Positions 12,721 to 26,471 of a stretch of DNA of 64,000 nucleotides are shown here, piece by piece. The DNA lies in contig CM040451.1 in NCBI GenBank assembly GCA_022749755.1, positions 7,143,871 through 7,207,870 of the forward strand. The letters run 5' to 3'. The notes below the pieces were generated by a model. It was not told the DNA's origin. It searched no databases and worked only from the letters and a program-made list of their open reading frames with translations. The DNA is from Azadirachta indica. Lineage: Eukaryota; Streptophyta; Magnoliopsida; Sapindales; Meliaceae. Each line of letters opens with the position of its first letter. The first letter of the stretch is position 1. A program made the position numbers and the translations under genes.

Positions 12721-12989
12721 TGCTTTTATATAAGATAAAATAATAAAATGATACAAATTAAGAATTCTCGTAAACTAGGAATTCTAAACAATTTAAAAAA
12801 ATACTAATAATACTTAAACTAGAAATATGTTTGATACGAATAAATCTAATAAAACTAAATAAGTCTAATTTTAATTTTAACACTCCCTTCAAACTGAAGA
12901 TGATGGGAGAAACTTAAGTTTGCAATCCAATGTGGTTGAGAAGAATATCCAAAACAATAAAACTAAGCAATTGAGCCTTCAAAAAGAAT

Positions 12990-13330
12990 TAGAAAAATTC
13001 CAAAGCAATTGAGGGGAGAAAACAAAGCAGTGCCTTTGAGAGGCAAGAAGTAGTCCTAACTTCAAGAGGCAAGAAGAAGTAGTTATGCCTTTGAGAGGCT
13101 AAAAGTAGTAGTGTCTTCCATAGGTAAAGATCAGTAGTAGTGCTTTTCATAGGCGGAAAATGCTTCCACGAGTGAGGAGTGCCTTTCATAAATGAGTAGT
13201 AGTAGTAATGCCTTTCATAGGTGGGGAGTGCCTTCCTTAGGCAAAGAATGACTTCTATAGATACGTAGTAATATTAATGCCTTCCACAGCGAGTAGTAGA
13301 AGGAATGCTTTCCAAAGGAATAGAAGATTG
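12990..13330. repeat. Short imperfect tandem repeat (TGCCTTTCATAGG type)
   Basis: Variants of 'tgcctttcataggc' alternate with 'gtagtag' runs about ten times (for example 13031, 13086, 13141, 13179, 13208, 13228, 13276), with irregular 20-50 bp spacing. There is no convincing coding sense; the small minus-strand ORF here is a by-product of the repeat. Confidence 0.6.
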
Positions 13331-13889
13331 AAGGAGCAGTCATGTTAGGAACTCATAACTAGTACTCTTCTATATGAATCCATAAATAGTTACCCTACTA
13401 CAATGACCCGAAAAATGTACATTTAAGCTAGATTCTTGCTACAATATTTATGAATACTACCATAGCTTGGATTAGGGATTTTACATGTATTTAATTGTAT
13501 TAATAATTCATAGTCAAAGTCTTTAGCCCTTAGTATAAGTTAGAAAGAAAGGTTTAGGATTTTCTAAACTTTTGAAAATTCAATGTCTCTAGAAAATAAG
13601 CATCAAGAAACTTCCTTGTAGTTTCCCCAATTATTCTCCAAAATTGTATTCAAAATCTTCAACATTTGACGATCAAAATTTGTAAGTTTTAATTTTTCAA
13701 TCTTTCAATAGTATTCAATCTTTCAATATATTCATGTGTTATTCAATTTTTATGTTTTAATTCAATATTTTATTACATTTGCATTTCAATTTATATCTCA
13801 ATTCATTTATCTTGCATTCATTTGATAATTGTTTAATTTCAATTTTTTTTTTTGCGCGCGTCTGTAATATCACTACGTCGGCATGTAGA

Positions 13890-14032
13890 AGAGTTAAGTG
13901 TAGTCAAAAAGCAAGACATACAGCAGAATTTGAAAAAGAGTAAAAAATAAAAAATAAAAAATAAAAAAATATGCGTCGTCCAAAAAGCAAGACGTAAAGC
14001 AGAATTTCAAAAGGAATAAAATAAAAAAAGAC
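13890..14032. repeat. Twofold repeat around 'caaaaagcaagac-ta-agcagaattt'
   Basis: Two copies of a ~45-bp unit occur at about 13897-13945 and 13978-14030, separated by an AAAAAT-rich linker. The second copy continues into 'accaatgtaaaagag', which resembles 63625-63690, so this is part of the duplicated receptor flank. Confidence 0.55.
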
Positions 14033-14752
14033 CAATGTAAAAGAGGTCAATATATTCCTGAGAAAATTATTATACAAATTTAAATAGGCTCACTTGTTAT
14101 GACAATCTACTGGTTCTAGTATTGGCCTTGTGCCATGTTGTGTTCATTCAGAGTACTTTCTATCTTCATTTATATAAAACTGAGAACAACGAAAATGAGA
14201 GACTCATTTGTAAAATTATCAAAAGAAATTATGATTTATAATTTTAATAAAATTTAGAGACTAAAACATTATACCCAGATATGTCAACTTTTTCTTTGGT
14301 TCGTATAATTACAAATATTACGTATAAATGTGATAATCCTAAACAAATTATTTTTATATTTATTATACATCAATTAAAATTTATTAATATAATTACTGAT
14401 ATTAATTAAATTAAATTTTTATAAAATGATTACTATGTATATTATTAATTTTTAAAATATTTTAATTAATTAATCGTGTTTTTCTGTTAATCTACGCGTT
14501 TTCTCGTTATGCTTTTATTCATAAAATATGAGCTGGACCTCAACGACAACTCGAACTGTTATTTTAAAATTGTGTCACACTGTATTAAACCTATTTTTCG
14601 CCTCTACATGGATGAAACTGAAAACAACTAAAAGAATATTTAATATTATTGCTGATATATGATTGATTCTGGCCACTGCTGCCTCTATTTATTCGTCAAT
14701 AATATAACCTTTAAGGCATTTTCTTTCCCTTTTGTAAAGAGAAAACGAGAAG

Positions 14753-14888
14753 ATGAATTGGGGAGTGAAGCTGCTTTCTGCTTCTTCCTCTTCGGTAGTT
14801 GCTGCCTACTTCTGCTTTTTTTGCTGCTTCTGCTTCCTACTTCATTCATCCAATGCTCAGAATAATGCTACTTTGGATCCTACTGAAG
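14753..14888 (+). other. Signal-peptide exon and choice of start codon
   Basis: The ATG at 14753 opens MNWGVKLL followed by a Ser/Val/Phe/Cys/Leu-rich stretch and ends [14 protein letters not shown], the usual N-terminus before the 'ALN.IF..W' region of this family. It splices in phase 1 to 19263, giving E-R-A-L-N-S-I-F. An alternative frame from 14659 overlaps it but does not join the downstream exon in phase. Confidence 0.85.
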
Positions 14889-17800
14889 GTAAGTGCTTTA
14901 ATTTCTTCTTAATAATTGCTGCTTCCTTTTTCCCAAAATCAATTTCTTAAATTTATATATATATATATATATTCTTTCAAAAGAAAATTAAAAAAAAAAA
15001 AAAAAGGAACTTAAGAAGAAAGGAAAACCCTCTAAAATATATTGCATGAAAGGAAACTTGATTTGCTTTTTTATTACTAAACCCTTTAAGATAATTAAAA
15101 TAATTTGCTTCAATAATTCTATTTATTTTTTTTTTTTCTAACACTAGAGGATCACTTAAGCTCAAGCTTACGATGTAGAAAATGCTAGGAAGAGGGCAAG
15201 GTTAATGTAGACTCAGATGTACTCGTACCATACACCACTTATTTTGTTATATTCTTTCGAATATAATTTTCAACTTCTTTTTTTTATAATTTATAAATCT
15301 TATGAAAGTAATGGAAAATTAGGTATTGCAACAACAAATTGAGAAATGAAAAAAAAAATGATTATTAAAAAGAGTTAGATAAAATAAAGAAACTGACATT
15401 GACTAGTGTCGGAAACAACATTTATGAATATCATGTCAATGACCTTTAAGTACTTTTTCTTTGCTTTTCTTTAATAACAATGACTTACCATATTATCTTA
15501 ATAATCATTATATGTTTGAACGAGTTGTGTGATAGATGAGAGACCAATTTTAATTTCGCATACAATAAAATAATTGGTTCTAGGTATTGAAAGTTATATA
15601 TCTAAAACATGATATATAATATTAATTAATTAACTTATCACCATCATCCAATTATCTACAATAAAATCTTCATCATATCCTTAAGACAAAGATCATATAA
15701 TATATAAGTCCCTAATTTTTATTATTTCTCAAATAATTATAAATTTTGATCAGATCCGTCTTTAAACCTTATTAAAATAATTCAATTCTTCTTGTAACGT
15801 TAGAAATTGCCAATTACAATACAATATAATAGCACCTAAACTTAACAATAAATTAATATTTGAATTATTTTAATAAAATTGAAGGACCTGTTTGTTATAG
15901 AAAGATATATTATTACTGTACTTGTGATTTCAAGTCTTTAGGGATAAGAATGTTATTACCCCGATTAAGTATTATAAATCCTAGCAGGTGACACGTGAAA
16001 CAGTATACTTTTCCAACAAAAACTCGCATGTGCAAGTGTGTACATATAGAATTAATTTTAAACGAATAGGAACCGGTTTTTTAACAGAAAAATTTTAATA
16101 ATACCTACTATTTATTGTTAGATTTCAGAAATAACTATTATTTTAAATATCTGTTAAAAATAATTAATTTATAATTTTTTAAACAAAATTATTTTAATGA
16201 CCATTTTTTTTTTTGTGCTTGAAAGTGCATTTTCAAGCAAGAGTAAACTTTTAAACACAAAAAAATTTTGTTTGTATTCGAAAGTACACTTTTGAGTACA
16301 AAAAAAAGTTGATCATACGAAATTTCAAACACTAAGTATATTTTTTAATACCAAAAAATTTTATTTGTACTCGAAAGTGCAGTTGGTTATAAGGGATAAT
16401 TTCGTTCAAAAAATTATAAGTTAGTTATTTTCTAAAAATATTTTAAGCAGTCATTATTATTAAAAATTGAGTTAAATAGTGCTTACAATTGATAAATTTT
16501 CTTTTTGAATCCACTAAAATTCCCAAATATGAATAAAACTATAAGATAAATATTCCCTTCCAAAAATTTTTTCCTTGGGAAATCAAGTCTTAAACGTAGA
16601 CTTATTATTCGATCTCGACATTTTAAATTTGAATATTTTTTTAAAATCTATTCACACTGTAATATGGTGAGTCTCACATATAATAAGTAGTGAACCCCCA
16701 CCATCAAAAATTAACTTGGTCATTGACCTGGCTCGAAGACAACATCTTCTAGTTGAAAGATCAACCTCTTGGCTACGTAGGAGGCTAGGCCTAGGTGGTT
16801 GACATTTGACTTTGAATTTAAATGCACATTTGCATTTTCAATAATACAACGTCTATTATTACGTTATATTTTCAAAGAAAAATAACATGCAAGAGAAAAA
16901 TTCCAAAATCAAAAATAAGAAAATAAGAAAATAAGAAAATGTGGGTATTTGAACAATTCAATTGAAAGAAAATTAAATAAAAATGAAATTGAAAATTTTC
17001 GAGCGAACATAATTTCGTGGGTTAATTAATGAGGTAAAGTCCCTTTTAATCCAAAAAATTTGATTTAATATTCTTATTTCTAATAATTTTAAAAATATCC
17101 TTAAAAGTCTAACTTATTAAAAATGATAATTATATCATTATATAATAATAGTTATTTAAAAAATAACAAATAAATATTTAAAATTTGAGAAAATATAATA
17201 CATTTATGTAAAATGTATTAATTAAAATATATAATATACTATTTTTTGACACATTGATAACATAAATATTTATTAATACTATAATTTTATTATTTTTATT
17301 TATTTTATTTATATTTTAAATATATACGCACATATATTTTATTTAAATTACAATATAATCATAAATTTTATTATAAATATGCTTAAAATAAATAAATTTA
17401 TAAATCTATATTTTCTTGATAAATTAATATTGATTTATTCTTTATTTGTCTTTAAATTCTAATAACTACAAATGTGTAATTTATTTTTATTTAATTTCTT
17501 ACAAATAATTATAATATAATTATTTTTATTAATTATACTATTAAAATAATATTATTTAATTAATCAATATATTTTATATAAATATATTGGATATTCTTAA
17601 ATTTTAAATATTTATTTATTATTTTCTAAAAAAATAAATATTATTCTTACGAATATAATTATTTTTTTAATAAGTTATAGTTTTAAGAGTATTTTTAAAA
17701 TTGTTGAAATTAATAAGAGTATTAAACTAATATCAAAGGTTTTTATGGTAATTTTTAACTATTGAAAGGGGTTCATTGGACGGGTCCATAAAAAAATTTT

Positions 17801-20800
17801 TCGAAAAAGATCCGAAAATTGAGCCAAAATTCTAGTTCCCAATTTTCATGTGCCCAGAATTTCGACCGTCTTTCAGCCACCCGAAAATTGGTTTGCCAAA
17901 GATCACTCGAAAATCACACCGCAGCCAAAAATTGACCACCCAGAAATTACATCCCAACCCCCCACCGCAAAATTTTTCAGATTTCTTGCCATTTCAAGCA
18001 TTTTTTTTTAAAAGATTTCAGCAACGTTTCAACTAAATATATCCACGTTATCAACAGTCAACAAAAATCATATCCAAAACATACTTATTTCATCCTTAAT
18101 CCATGCATTTTTTTTAAAGTGTAGAGAGGAGAGATTTTGGGAAAGCAAAATTAGATTTTTTGTTAAAATATAGTTAGTATAAAAGAGAAAGGTAAAAATG
18201 TAGTATTAAAATAAAAAAGAAATTGAACACGGATAATGAGAGTAAAATTGTCTGAAAAATGAATGTTAGGTTAGATTGCTAAAATTTTTTAAGTTTTTTA
18301 CGCCAATTAGGTTCTAGTTAAGACTATTTTAAAAAAATTTTCTAAAAAAATAAGATATATATATATTCTTTTGTTATTTTTTAGAAAAAAATTATGTTAC
18401 GTTTGAGAATTATCTCTATAAAGAGAATATAGATTTTGAATTTCAATGATTCCTTTCCTCTTCCTCTAGAGAAAAACAAGTAAAATTTATCTCATAAATA
18501 TACAGTATTAATTTTACAAGTATTTATTTTTCTCTTTTAGTTTTTTAAAATTATTTAATAAAAAAATAACTTGACACTTTTTCACCCATCATATGCGGAG
18601 TTTAAACCCTAAATTTCTTATATGATCTAAATAAATTTTATCAATTGTACCAACTAACTACACCAACAATTACTTTCATTTTTTAATAATTAGGTAATGA
18701 AATTTTATTTCTAAAATTTAAAAAAAAAAGTTACAATATAATTTATTTAATTTTAACATTTTAATCCTTGATAGAAAATAACGATACTATAAGTTGAGAG
18801 GGAGCAACCGTAGGATTTAGAGTGATACTAACCTCTAACTCCAACAAGAAAAAAGTTTAAAGAATAACTACTATTTTATTTTTCGACCACTTTATACTAA
18901 GATTTTTTTAATTTAGTCCACAAAATTCTAAATATATACATTTTAACCCCCTATAACTCTATAAGACTATAATTGAGGGACAAGGTTAAAATGCACGAGG
19001 CTGGGCCTAGGATTAAATTGTTGAAATTGAGCAAATAATATCCTCATTTATTATTTTGCCAAAGTTGAGATGAAAATACTTTTACTCTTTAAATATTACC
19101 TTTATTAAATTAGATTCAAAATTTTTAAAAATGCATAACTTATACTAAAGAGAATTCTTATATGGTATCATTTGTATTGAAGTAACAATCAATGTCTTTA
19201 TTTTGTTTATGATATGATTTGAAAATAATATTCAATAATGTAAGGTTTGTGATTGTGAGTAGAGAGGGCATTGAATTCAATATTCCAAAAATGGGATGCT
19301 CAGGCAGCGCCATTATGGAACATAAGTGGAGAACCATGCAGCGGATCTGCTATTAACGGAACTGAATTTGAGAGCCCAACTAATAATCCTGCTATCACTT
19401 GTGACTGTGCTTTTGGCAATGGAACTACCTGTCATATTACTAAATTGTAATCCCTTCTCTTTTTCTCTAATTCAAATTAAAATTCTTCCCAATTTTAATA
19501 GAAGAATTACTTTTGATTAATGGATTATTTGGCTTTACAGGAGGGTGTATGCTCTAAACAAAAGAGGGCAGATTCCTGAAGAAATAGTTGCCCTGCAATT
19601 TCTTACATTTTTGTATGAATTCATTTCTCATCACTCAATATTTTTCTCAATTTCAGAGACTTGTAAATTTTATTTGTGTTGCTTTCTTTGAATGTTCAGG
19701 AGTCTTGATCAAAATTTCTTCACTGGTCCCTTGCCTAGATTTATTGGAAACTTATCTCGGTTAACAACATTGTAAGTATTGAAAGGATACCCGATGATTT
19801 TTTTGTTTTAATTGGAAGAAATGACTAAAATTATGGTTCCAATTCAGGTCCGTTGCCTACAATGCATTCTCAGGGCCAATTCCTAAAGAACTTGGAAATT
19901 TGAAGGAGTTAACTGTTCTGTAAGATTGGAAAATTTTCCCCTCTTTGTGTGTGTGTGTGTGTGTTTGTAAGGATAGCATTATTATATTCAATGGAGGATC
20001 AAGTATTTATGACAACAAATAATCTATTACAATTAGAAATTATACAATAGATAGACATGCAATTCTCCGTGTTAGGTTCGCCAATGATGCTCAATGTCGC
20101 TTTCTGTATTGAATACAAAATGAGTTTGTCTTCAGGTATAAGAGCAAGTAGGCAATCACCATCTAACAAGCTGGTGTTTTGGCTTGATAGCATGTGCTGG
20201 ACCCATGACAAATGATATATGACCCGACCCAAATTCTAACATATACTTCTCCCTAAAAACTAGTACCATGCACCTTAGTAAGAAATTGTTACGTCTTAAA
20301 AGTTATGGAGATGGGCAATACAAGTCAACTAGGCCCGTGATGAATGAGCTTGGTGTGATGAGGGGATCTTGTAAGTTTTTTTTTGCATATAAAATAGAAT
20401 TGTTTATGTTTGATAACTAAAAGAATCTCAATGATAGAAATAAGCTTGTGTATATTTGAGAATCTTAGTTAATATAATTCATTCAGCAAAACATATTATA
20501 TTTAGTGTTAAAAACATGGAATTAAAGTTCGAAAATTTCGTAATTTTTGTGATTGAGCTGCTGTAGATTCTAATCAATGGGGGCTGCATTTCGAAATACA
20601 TGAAAACATACTTTCCCCTCTTAGCTGATATCAAGTATAAGTGGAAGTTTGAGCAATAAATATTAGTCGATGCCATGTGAAAGAGTGACCAATAATTATT
20701 AATTATCAAATAAATGTATGCGATCAAAGTACTTTAATTGTGGTGTTTTCAAAGTTAATGTCTTGATTCTTTAGAAATGGGTTATGGTTTGAAGTGATCA

Positions 20801-23800
20801 ATGAAAATCCTTATCTTTCTGATATATCCAATGCAGGTCTATTGCTACCAATAATTTCTCTGGAACACTCCCTCCCGAACTTGGCAATTTAGCGAAACTT
20901 GAGAAACTGTAGGTTCTAACCTTCTTATTCATTTAGTTCATCATTACAATTTGTTTTAGTTTAGCACAACATTCTTATGAAACTAAGAAATTTTCAATTG
21001 ATGAATTCAACAGTTACATAGACAGTTGTGGAGCAACTGGTGAAGTTCCCTCTACATTTGCTAACCTTCGAAATATGCGAACTCTGTAAGCAAGTTCACA
21101 TTTGCCAATGCTGGTTCTCCTATACATATAGATTATCCTGCCTGATATGGATTTGTTAATTTTCAGCTGGGCATCAGATGCTGCTTTTACAGGCAAAATT
21201 CCCGACTTCATTGGGAATTGGACTAAGCTGAAAATACTGTATGCTTCAATACTTTTGACTATGTACATGTTTTCTATTCTGTGAACTATGATAGAGATTT
21301 TCCTTGAGTTCTAATAATTTGGTCACCATTTTTGTGAAAATGCTTCTGTAGGAGATTGCAAGGGAACTCCTTCGAAGGTCCAATACCACCCAGTTTTTCT
21401 AACTTGGCATCGCTGACCTCCTTGTGAGTTAATTTATTGGAACAATTTCTCCACCTTACTTTCTCCCTCTCACACTCCGAAAAATGACTAATATCAGTGA
21501 CATCTAATTTCATTTTGTAGGCGAATCAGTGACATATACAATGTGAGCTCCTCTCTTGATTTCATCTTAAGTTTAAAGAACTTAACTTACTTGTAAGTTA
21601 TATTAAAAATCTGTATATCTCATTGTCTTCAGCAGCATATTCATTTGGAAACTGACCAATTTTTGTTATTATTGTTATTTTGCTCCAAAGGTCCCTAAGA
21701 AATGCTGTGATTACTGATAGTATTCCATCTCAAATTGGAGAACTCCAAAACTTACGGACTTTGTAAGTTAATATCAAGAACTAAAAGATCAAGTGGCAAT
21801 TTCCCAGGTTTACCGTTTATGTATGGATATGAGTGTGTATACATTCTTAATATTCTTATAATTTTTGCAGGGATTTGAGTTTCAACAACTTAACAGGACA
21901 AATCCCAAGTTCTTTATTCAATATTGGTTCTCTTAAATACTTGTAAATTCACTGTAGCTTTTCTCCTCCAATTCAAGATCCTTACTTTCTAAGTTTGTTT
22001 TTTGGTCAAACCCTTATCATTTTCTAAATTTTGTTTCTTTTGACTAATGCTCTATACGCTGTTCCAATGGCTAGGTTTCTTGGAAACAATAGTCTGTCAG
22101 GAAACCTTCCCAATGAAAAAAGTGAATATCTTGAAAATATGTAAGTTGTTCACATTTATTATTGAATGCAAGAGAATTTTCAAAAATTACTTATTCATTA
22201 ACATGTTTTAATTTTGTTTATGGCATCTTTTATATGTATATTCTGAGTGTGTCGGCTATTTACACAAACATATTGGTTTATTCTTAAACAATGCTTGCAA
22301 ATTAATCCACAGCAATGTACGTCGATATATCAATTTGAAAATTAACAAGGCAAAAACAAGGAAAGAGAAAGAACTGCATATGCATGTTCTGGATTTGGGC
22401 CACTGATTACCATAATCTATAAATACAATCAGCTGTGACTTTCAACTTCTTTCATGCCAGAGTCAATGAACTTAGCCAGACACAAATATATTGGTAAATG
22501 TGTTGCTACTAATTCACTGGTTTTTAACATGCAATTTCCTGCAGAGATTTATCGTACAACCTTCTATCAGGAACTTTTCCCTCGTGGGTGAATTCAAAAT
22601 TACAATTGTATGTCTCTTGAACCATAATATTCCTCAGCTCTTCATTTTCTAGAGTTACCTCTTTATCATTGCATCAGCAGTTAGTAATTTGGTAATTGAT
22701 GGTACATTATTTGATGCATAGGAATCTAGTGGCCAACAGCTTCACATTTGACATATCAAACATTAGGTGAGTTATAGTCCATTTATTTTTATTTTTTTCT
22801 CTCCGCTTTTTTTTTTTTTTTTTTTTTTTTTTTTTGTGTTTGATGAATAAAATGCCAAAGAATAGAAACAGAGAATAACAATTGTCTTGAGAGGTTAATC
22901 CCTCTCTATTCTTGCCAGTGTTATCCCTGGATTGAACTGCCTTCAGAGAAATTTCCCATGCAATAGGAATACTCCGCGCTGTAAGCCCACTTTTTCTGCT
23001 GTTCAATTTTTTTTCCCCATAATTTATTGTGGTTCCATTTTCCATAGCACATAATACTTGCCTGAGTTGTACTTTCATGCTGTACTTGGAGGCTATACAC
23101 ATATAAGGAACAACTTGTAAATGTCAGAACAAGAACCTTTAGAAAGAAAAAGGTTTGGTATAGAAAAAATTGAATTAACATACTGTCTTGCAGGTCTGGA
23201 CGATTTTCATTCTCACCATAGCTGTAATACGTAAAGCAATTGCGTTATAGTTTGCCTAGTTGAGCCATCTTGGCTCAAGAGTGAGTGAATGTGTACACTG
23301 AGAAAGACTTGTAAAGTGCTATGATTATAGTAAAGTTAGTAGAACCATTTTGACAAGAATGAGAAGCTATGATTATATATGCATTTAACATCAAAATGGT
23401 AGCTCTTCTTCAATATCTAGTTATAAACCAATAGTTTCTTGAACACTTGATGCTGGACTTCTAGCTAAAGATTGCTAATGCTTCTATGTGTATATTAATT
23501 TGCAGATGCAAATTTCTCAATCGAGTGTGGTGGTCAAGGGGTGATTGCTGATAACATAATGTACGAGGCGGATATCTCATCTCTTGGTGCAGCTTCCTTT
23601 GCTGTAACCGTTGCAGAAACATGGGCAGTTAGTAATGTGGGTTTGTTTGCTGATAGAGAAAATCCAGAATCTGTACAAAATACTCTAGCACAAGTGACAG
23701 GCACCAGAATCCCAGAGCTTTATCAGACTTCGAGGAGATCCCCCGGATCACTTAGATACTATGGCCTAGGTCTTGAGAATGGACCTTACAATGTAAGCTT

Positions 23801-26471
23801 GTTATTTGCAGAAACAGAGTATCTTGACCGAAGCACGAAAAGGTGGGAGAGTCTTGGAAGGCGGGTTTTTGATATCTACATTCAGGTAAACATTGCCTCA
23901 ACAAAAAATCTGAAACTAGAGATTATGTGATTCAAAATTTACGATTCCATATATTTGGTTTTACATTAAGAAATGTTAATATTATCCCTTATCCTTGATC
24001 TTTTAGGGATCTCTCCGATTGAAGGATTTTGACGTATCAAAGGAGGCAGGAGGGCCTCACAAAGCAATTACAAAGAATTTTATTGCCACGGTGTCTGATA
24101 ACCATCTTGAAATTCACCTATTTTGGGCTGGTAAAGGGACCTGCTGCATACCTAAAGAAGGTGATTATGGACCAGCAATTTCGGCTCTTCGTGTCATTTC
24201 AGGTAAATCATTTCATCCTGTAAATCGTAATTTAAGAGGGGATACGATAAAATGGCCTTTCTGCTTCTTACTTCTACTTATCACTGCGATTTTACTGCTC
24301 AGGTTTTCCACCAACTGTTAGCAGGCTACCTCCAAGTGCCCCAGGACAGAAGAGCCAGACAGGGTTGATAGTTGCTATTGCACTCCCCATCGGGATTTTG
24401 AGTTTGATAGCATTTTTTGTGCTATTTTTTTTGAGGAAAAAAAGGGATGATGATGATGAGGAAGGTGAGACATCTGTAGACAATGTAACAGTATGTTCTG
24501 CGAATAAGTATATGCTCTGCTTAGTTTATTTGTTTTCATGCAAATCCCTCCATGGTACGTAATTAACGGTCGTACGAAAAGTATTATGGTAACCCGTTCT
24601 GTATTTTTCCCTTAATTTTTGTCTTTTCTTCAAGATGCAGTCCTACAAGGAATAGATGCTAAACCAAACACTTTTAGCTACGCTGAGTTAAGATCTGCAA
24701 CAAAAGACTTTGACCCTTCAAATAAGCTAGGAGAGGGAGGTTTTGGACCTGTCTACAAGGTAACTTTTGTATACTATTTTCACTGTCGATTGATTGTCTT
24801 CTTGTATACTTGCTTGCAGTACTTGTGGAATCATAGCGTGACGTTGTAACTGGATAATTGATTGCTAATAATGCCTTATCTTTACAGGGTATACTCTCTG
24901 ATGGGAAAGTAGTGGCTGTGAAGCAACTTTCATTGGTATCTCATCAGGGGAAGAATCAATTTATAAATGAGATTGCTACCATATCTGCTGTGCAACATCG
25001 CAATCTTGTGAGATTGTATGGATGCTGCATTGAAGGAGCGAGACGCCTCCTCATTTACGAGTATCTTGAGAATAAAAGTCTTGATCAAATATTGTTTGGT
25101 ATGACAATCAAATTCACTCTTACCACTAGATCAAAATTAGAGAATAACCCAAACTACGTATATTTCAGATTTCATTGCTGAAGTCCACTCAAAGGAAGTA
25201 TATGAACCACTGACGTGCTGAAATTTTAAGATTTTTTTATCTTAAATGCAAAAAAATATATTGTTGACAAACTTTGCAAGTAATGAAATATTCATCTTTG
25301 CTCTGTAGCATGCATCTAGTTAAAATATTACTGCTTTCATCAATGACCGAAATTGCAAAATTAGGCAGCCAGACTACCTAAAGGCTGATTGACAATGTTT
25401 TAGTGAAAGCTTCAAATTTTTCCTGAAGATGGCCTTTATCTTAATACTAAATCTGCTTCCTTACTTTATCAGCTCTTAATTATTGCAAGCCACCATTTTT
25501 GCAGGAAAAAGTGAATTGCATCTCAACTGGGCTACCAGGTTCAGTGTATCCTTGGGAACTGCAAGAGGTTTGGCTTATCTCCACGAGGAATCAAGGCCAA
25601 GGATTGTACATCGAGATGTCAAAGCGAGTAATATTTTACTTGATGCAGAACTCTGCCCCAAGATATCAGATTTTGGATTGGCAAAGTTTTATGACGATAA
25701 GAAAACCCACATTAGCACCAGAGTTGCAGGAACCATGTAAGCTCCTCCAACCATTTCAGAACTACCATTCTTCCTGTTGAGCTGCAGAGAATATATGATG
25801 AAACTGAATGCCAAAATGCATACTATAGGCCTGATATTTGAATTCAGATTTATGAAATTCCACATTTTCCGACGGACTTGGAGATTTTAACCATTAATAT
25901 TGATCCTGTAGTGGCTATTTGGCACCAGAGTACGCAATGCGTGGACACTTGACAGAGAAGACTGATGTTTTCAGTTTCGGTATTGTTGCTTTGGAGATTG
26001 TCAGTGGAAGAGCAAACTCTGACAATAGCTTGGATTTGGAAAAGATTTATCTTCTTGAATGGGTAAAGAAAATATAGCTTGAAGTTTATCAATCAGTTAA
26101 ACAAAATAATTCATTCTCCATCTGAATCACTGTTTACATAATGTTTTTAGGCATGGAGTCTCCATGAAAATAACCAAAGCTTAGGGATAGTAGATCCTAC
26201 GCTGACAGAGTTTAACGTAAACGAAGCTCTTCGAGTAATTGGAGTAGCTCTCTTGTGCACTCAAGCGTCACCAATGATGCGGCCACCCATGTCACGCGTT
26301 GTAGCCATGCTTACTGGAGACATAGAAGTGGGAGCTGTTACAACAAAGCCAAGTTATTTGACAGATTGGGACTTCAAGGATATAACAGCTAGCTTTTTGA
26401 ACGAGGAGAGGCCTTCATCTTCAAGCAAGGGAAGCTACGACAAGCAAAAAGGTGAAGGAGAAAATCTTTGA
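14753..26471 (+). CDS. LRR-malectin receptor-like serine/threonine kinase (subfamily VIII-2), 24 exons, apparently intact
   Basis: This is a single-pass cell-surface receptor kinase. Exons: 14753-14888, 19263-19446, 19541-19612, 19700-19771, 19848-19919, 20837-20908, 21014-21085, 21167-21238, 21352-21423, 21521-21592, 21691-21762, 21871-21942, 22075-22140, 22545-22607, 22722-22766, 22919-22980, 23506-23885, 24007-24202, 24303-24464, 24635-24759, 24888-25098, 25505-25736, 25912-26062, 26151-26471. They total 3054 nt, 1017 residues, close to the family's ~1000-1030. Domains: signal peptide (1 to ~35), LRRs (~107-405; ten exons are exactly 72 nt, each one 24-residue repeat), malectin-like domain (~430-615, [20 protein letters not shown]), membrane helix (~638-662), kinase (~700-985). 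Kinase motifs are complete: [10 protein letters not shown], Lys in [12 protein letters not shown] (RD kinase), DFGLAK, APEYAM. All introns are GT-AG. Ligand and pathway are unknown. Confidence 0.93.
16080..16510. mobile_element. Short non-autonomous MULE-like element with long TIRs
   Basis: The two ends are inverted copies of about 110-120 bp. The left end reads 'gaaaaattttaataatacctactatttattg...aaataactattattttaaa' in outline. The right end, read on the minus strand, gives 'gaaaatttatcaattgtaagcac...aataatgactgcttaaaat'. The left end resembles the TIR of the 15.3-kb MULE at 43913 word by word (the spaced 'cctactgttta' and 'aaataactactgtttaaa' blocks). A flank match of about 9 bp (TTTTTTAAC / TTTTTGAAT) is imperfect. 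Confidence 0.55.
17035..17765. mobile_element. MITE with ~150-bp terminal inverted repeats, intron 1
   Basis: The left arm (17035-17200) and the reverse complement of the right arm (17600-17765) align through words such as 'aataattttaaaaatat', 'aacttattaaaaa' and 'aaataaatatttaaaattt'. It is non-coding and AT-rich. Related copies lie at about 33930-34320, 35335-35925 and 42820-43480. Confidence 0.6.
19985..20370. other. Unidentified insert-like segment in intron 5
   Basis: Intron 5 (19920-20836) is 917 bp, larger than its neighbours. This part has a higher GC content and a 77-codon minus-strand ORF (20232-19999) whose product I do not recognise. It may be a transposon relic such as a partial LTR. 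A (GT)n microsatellite lies just before it (about 19945-19963). Confidence 0.35.
22807..22836. repeat. Poly-T tract in intron 15
   Basis: An almost pure run of about 27 T lies upstream of the exon 16 acceptor. The equivalent position of the pseudogene (36060-36077) also has a T-run, so the tract predates the duplication. Confidence 0.85.

Larger units (their letters stand above)
14889..19262. other. Large first intron (4.4 kb) of the receptor gene
   Basis: The other introns of the gene are mostly 80-900 bp; this one is enlarged by inserted repeats (a MULE-like foldback element at ~16080-16510 and a long-TIR MITE at ~17035-17765) and holds a (TA)n run at about 14951-14972. No exon of this gene is missing from it: exon 1 and exon 2 join in phase. 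Confidence 0.8.

Noticed and set aside
15125..15240. Possible coding remnant in intron 1
   Set aside because: No frame longer than ~20 codons shows a recognisable motif.
22707..23181. Two overlapping minus-strand ORFs of 131 and 86 codons
   Set aside because: They run across exons 15-16 and a poly-T tract of the receptor gene; the Lys run is simply the poly-T read backwards.
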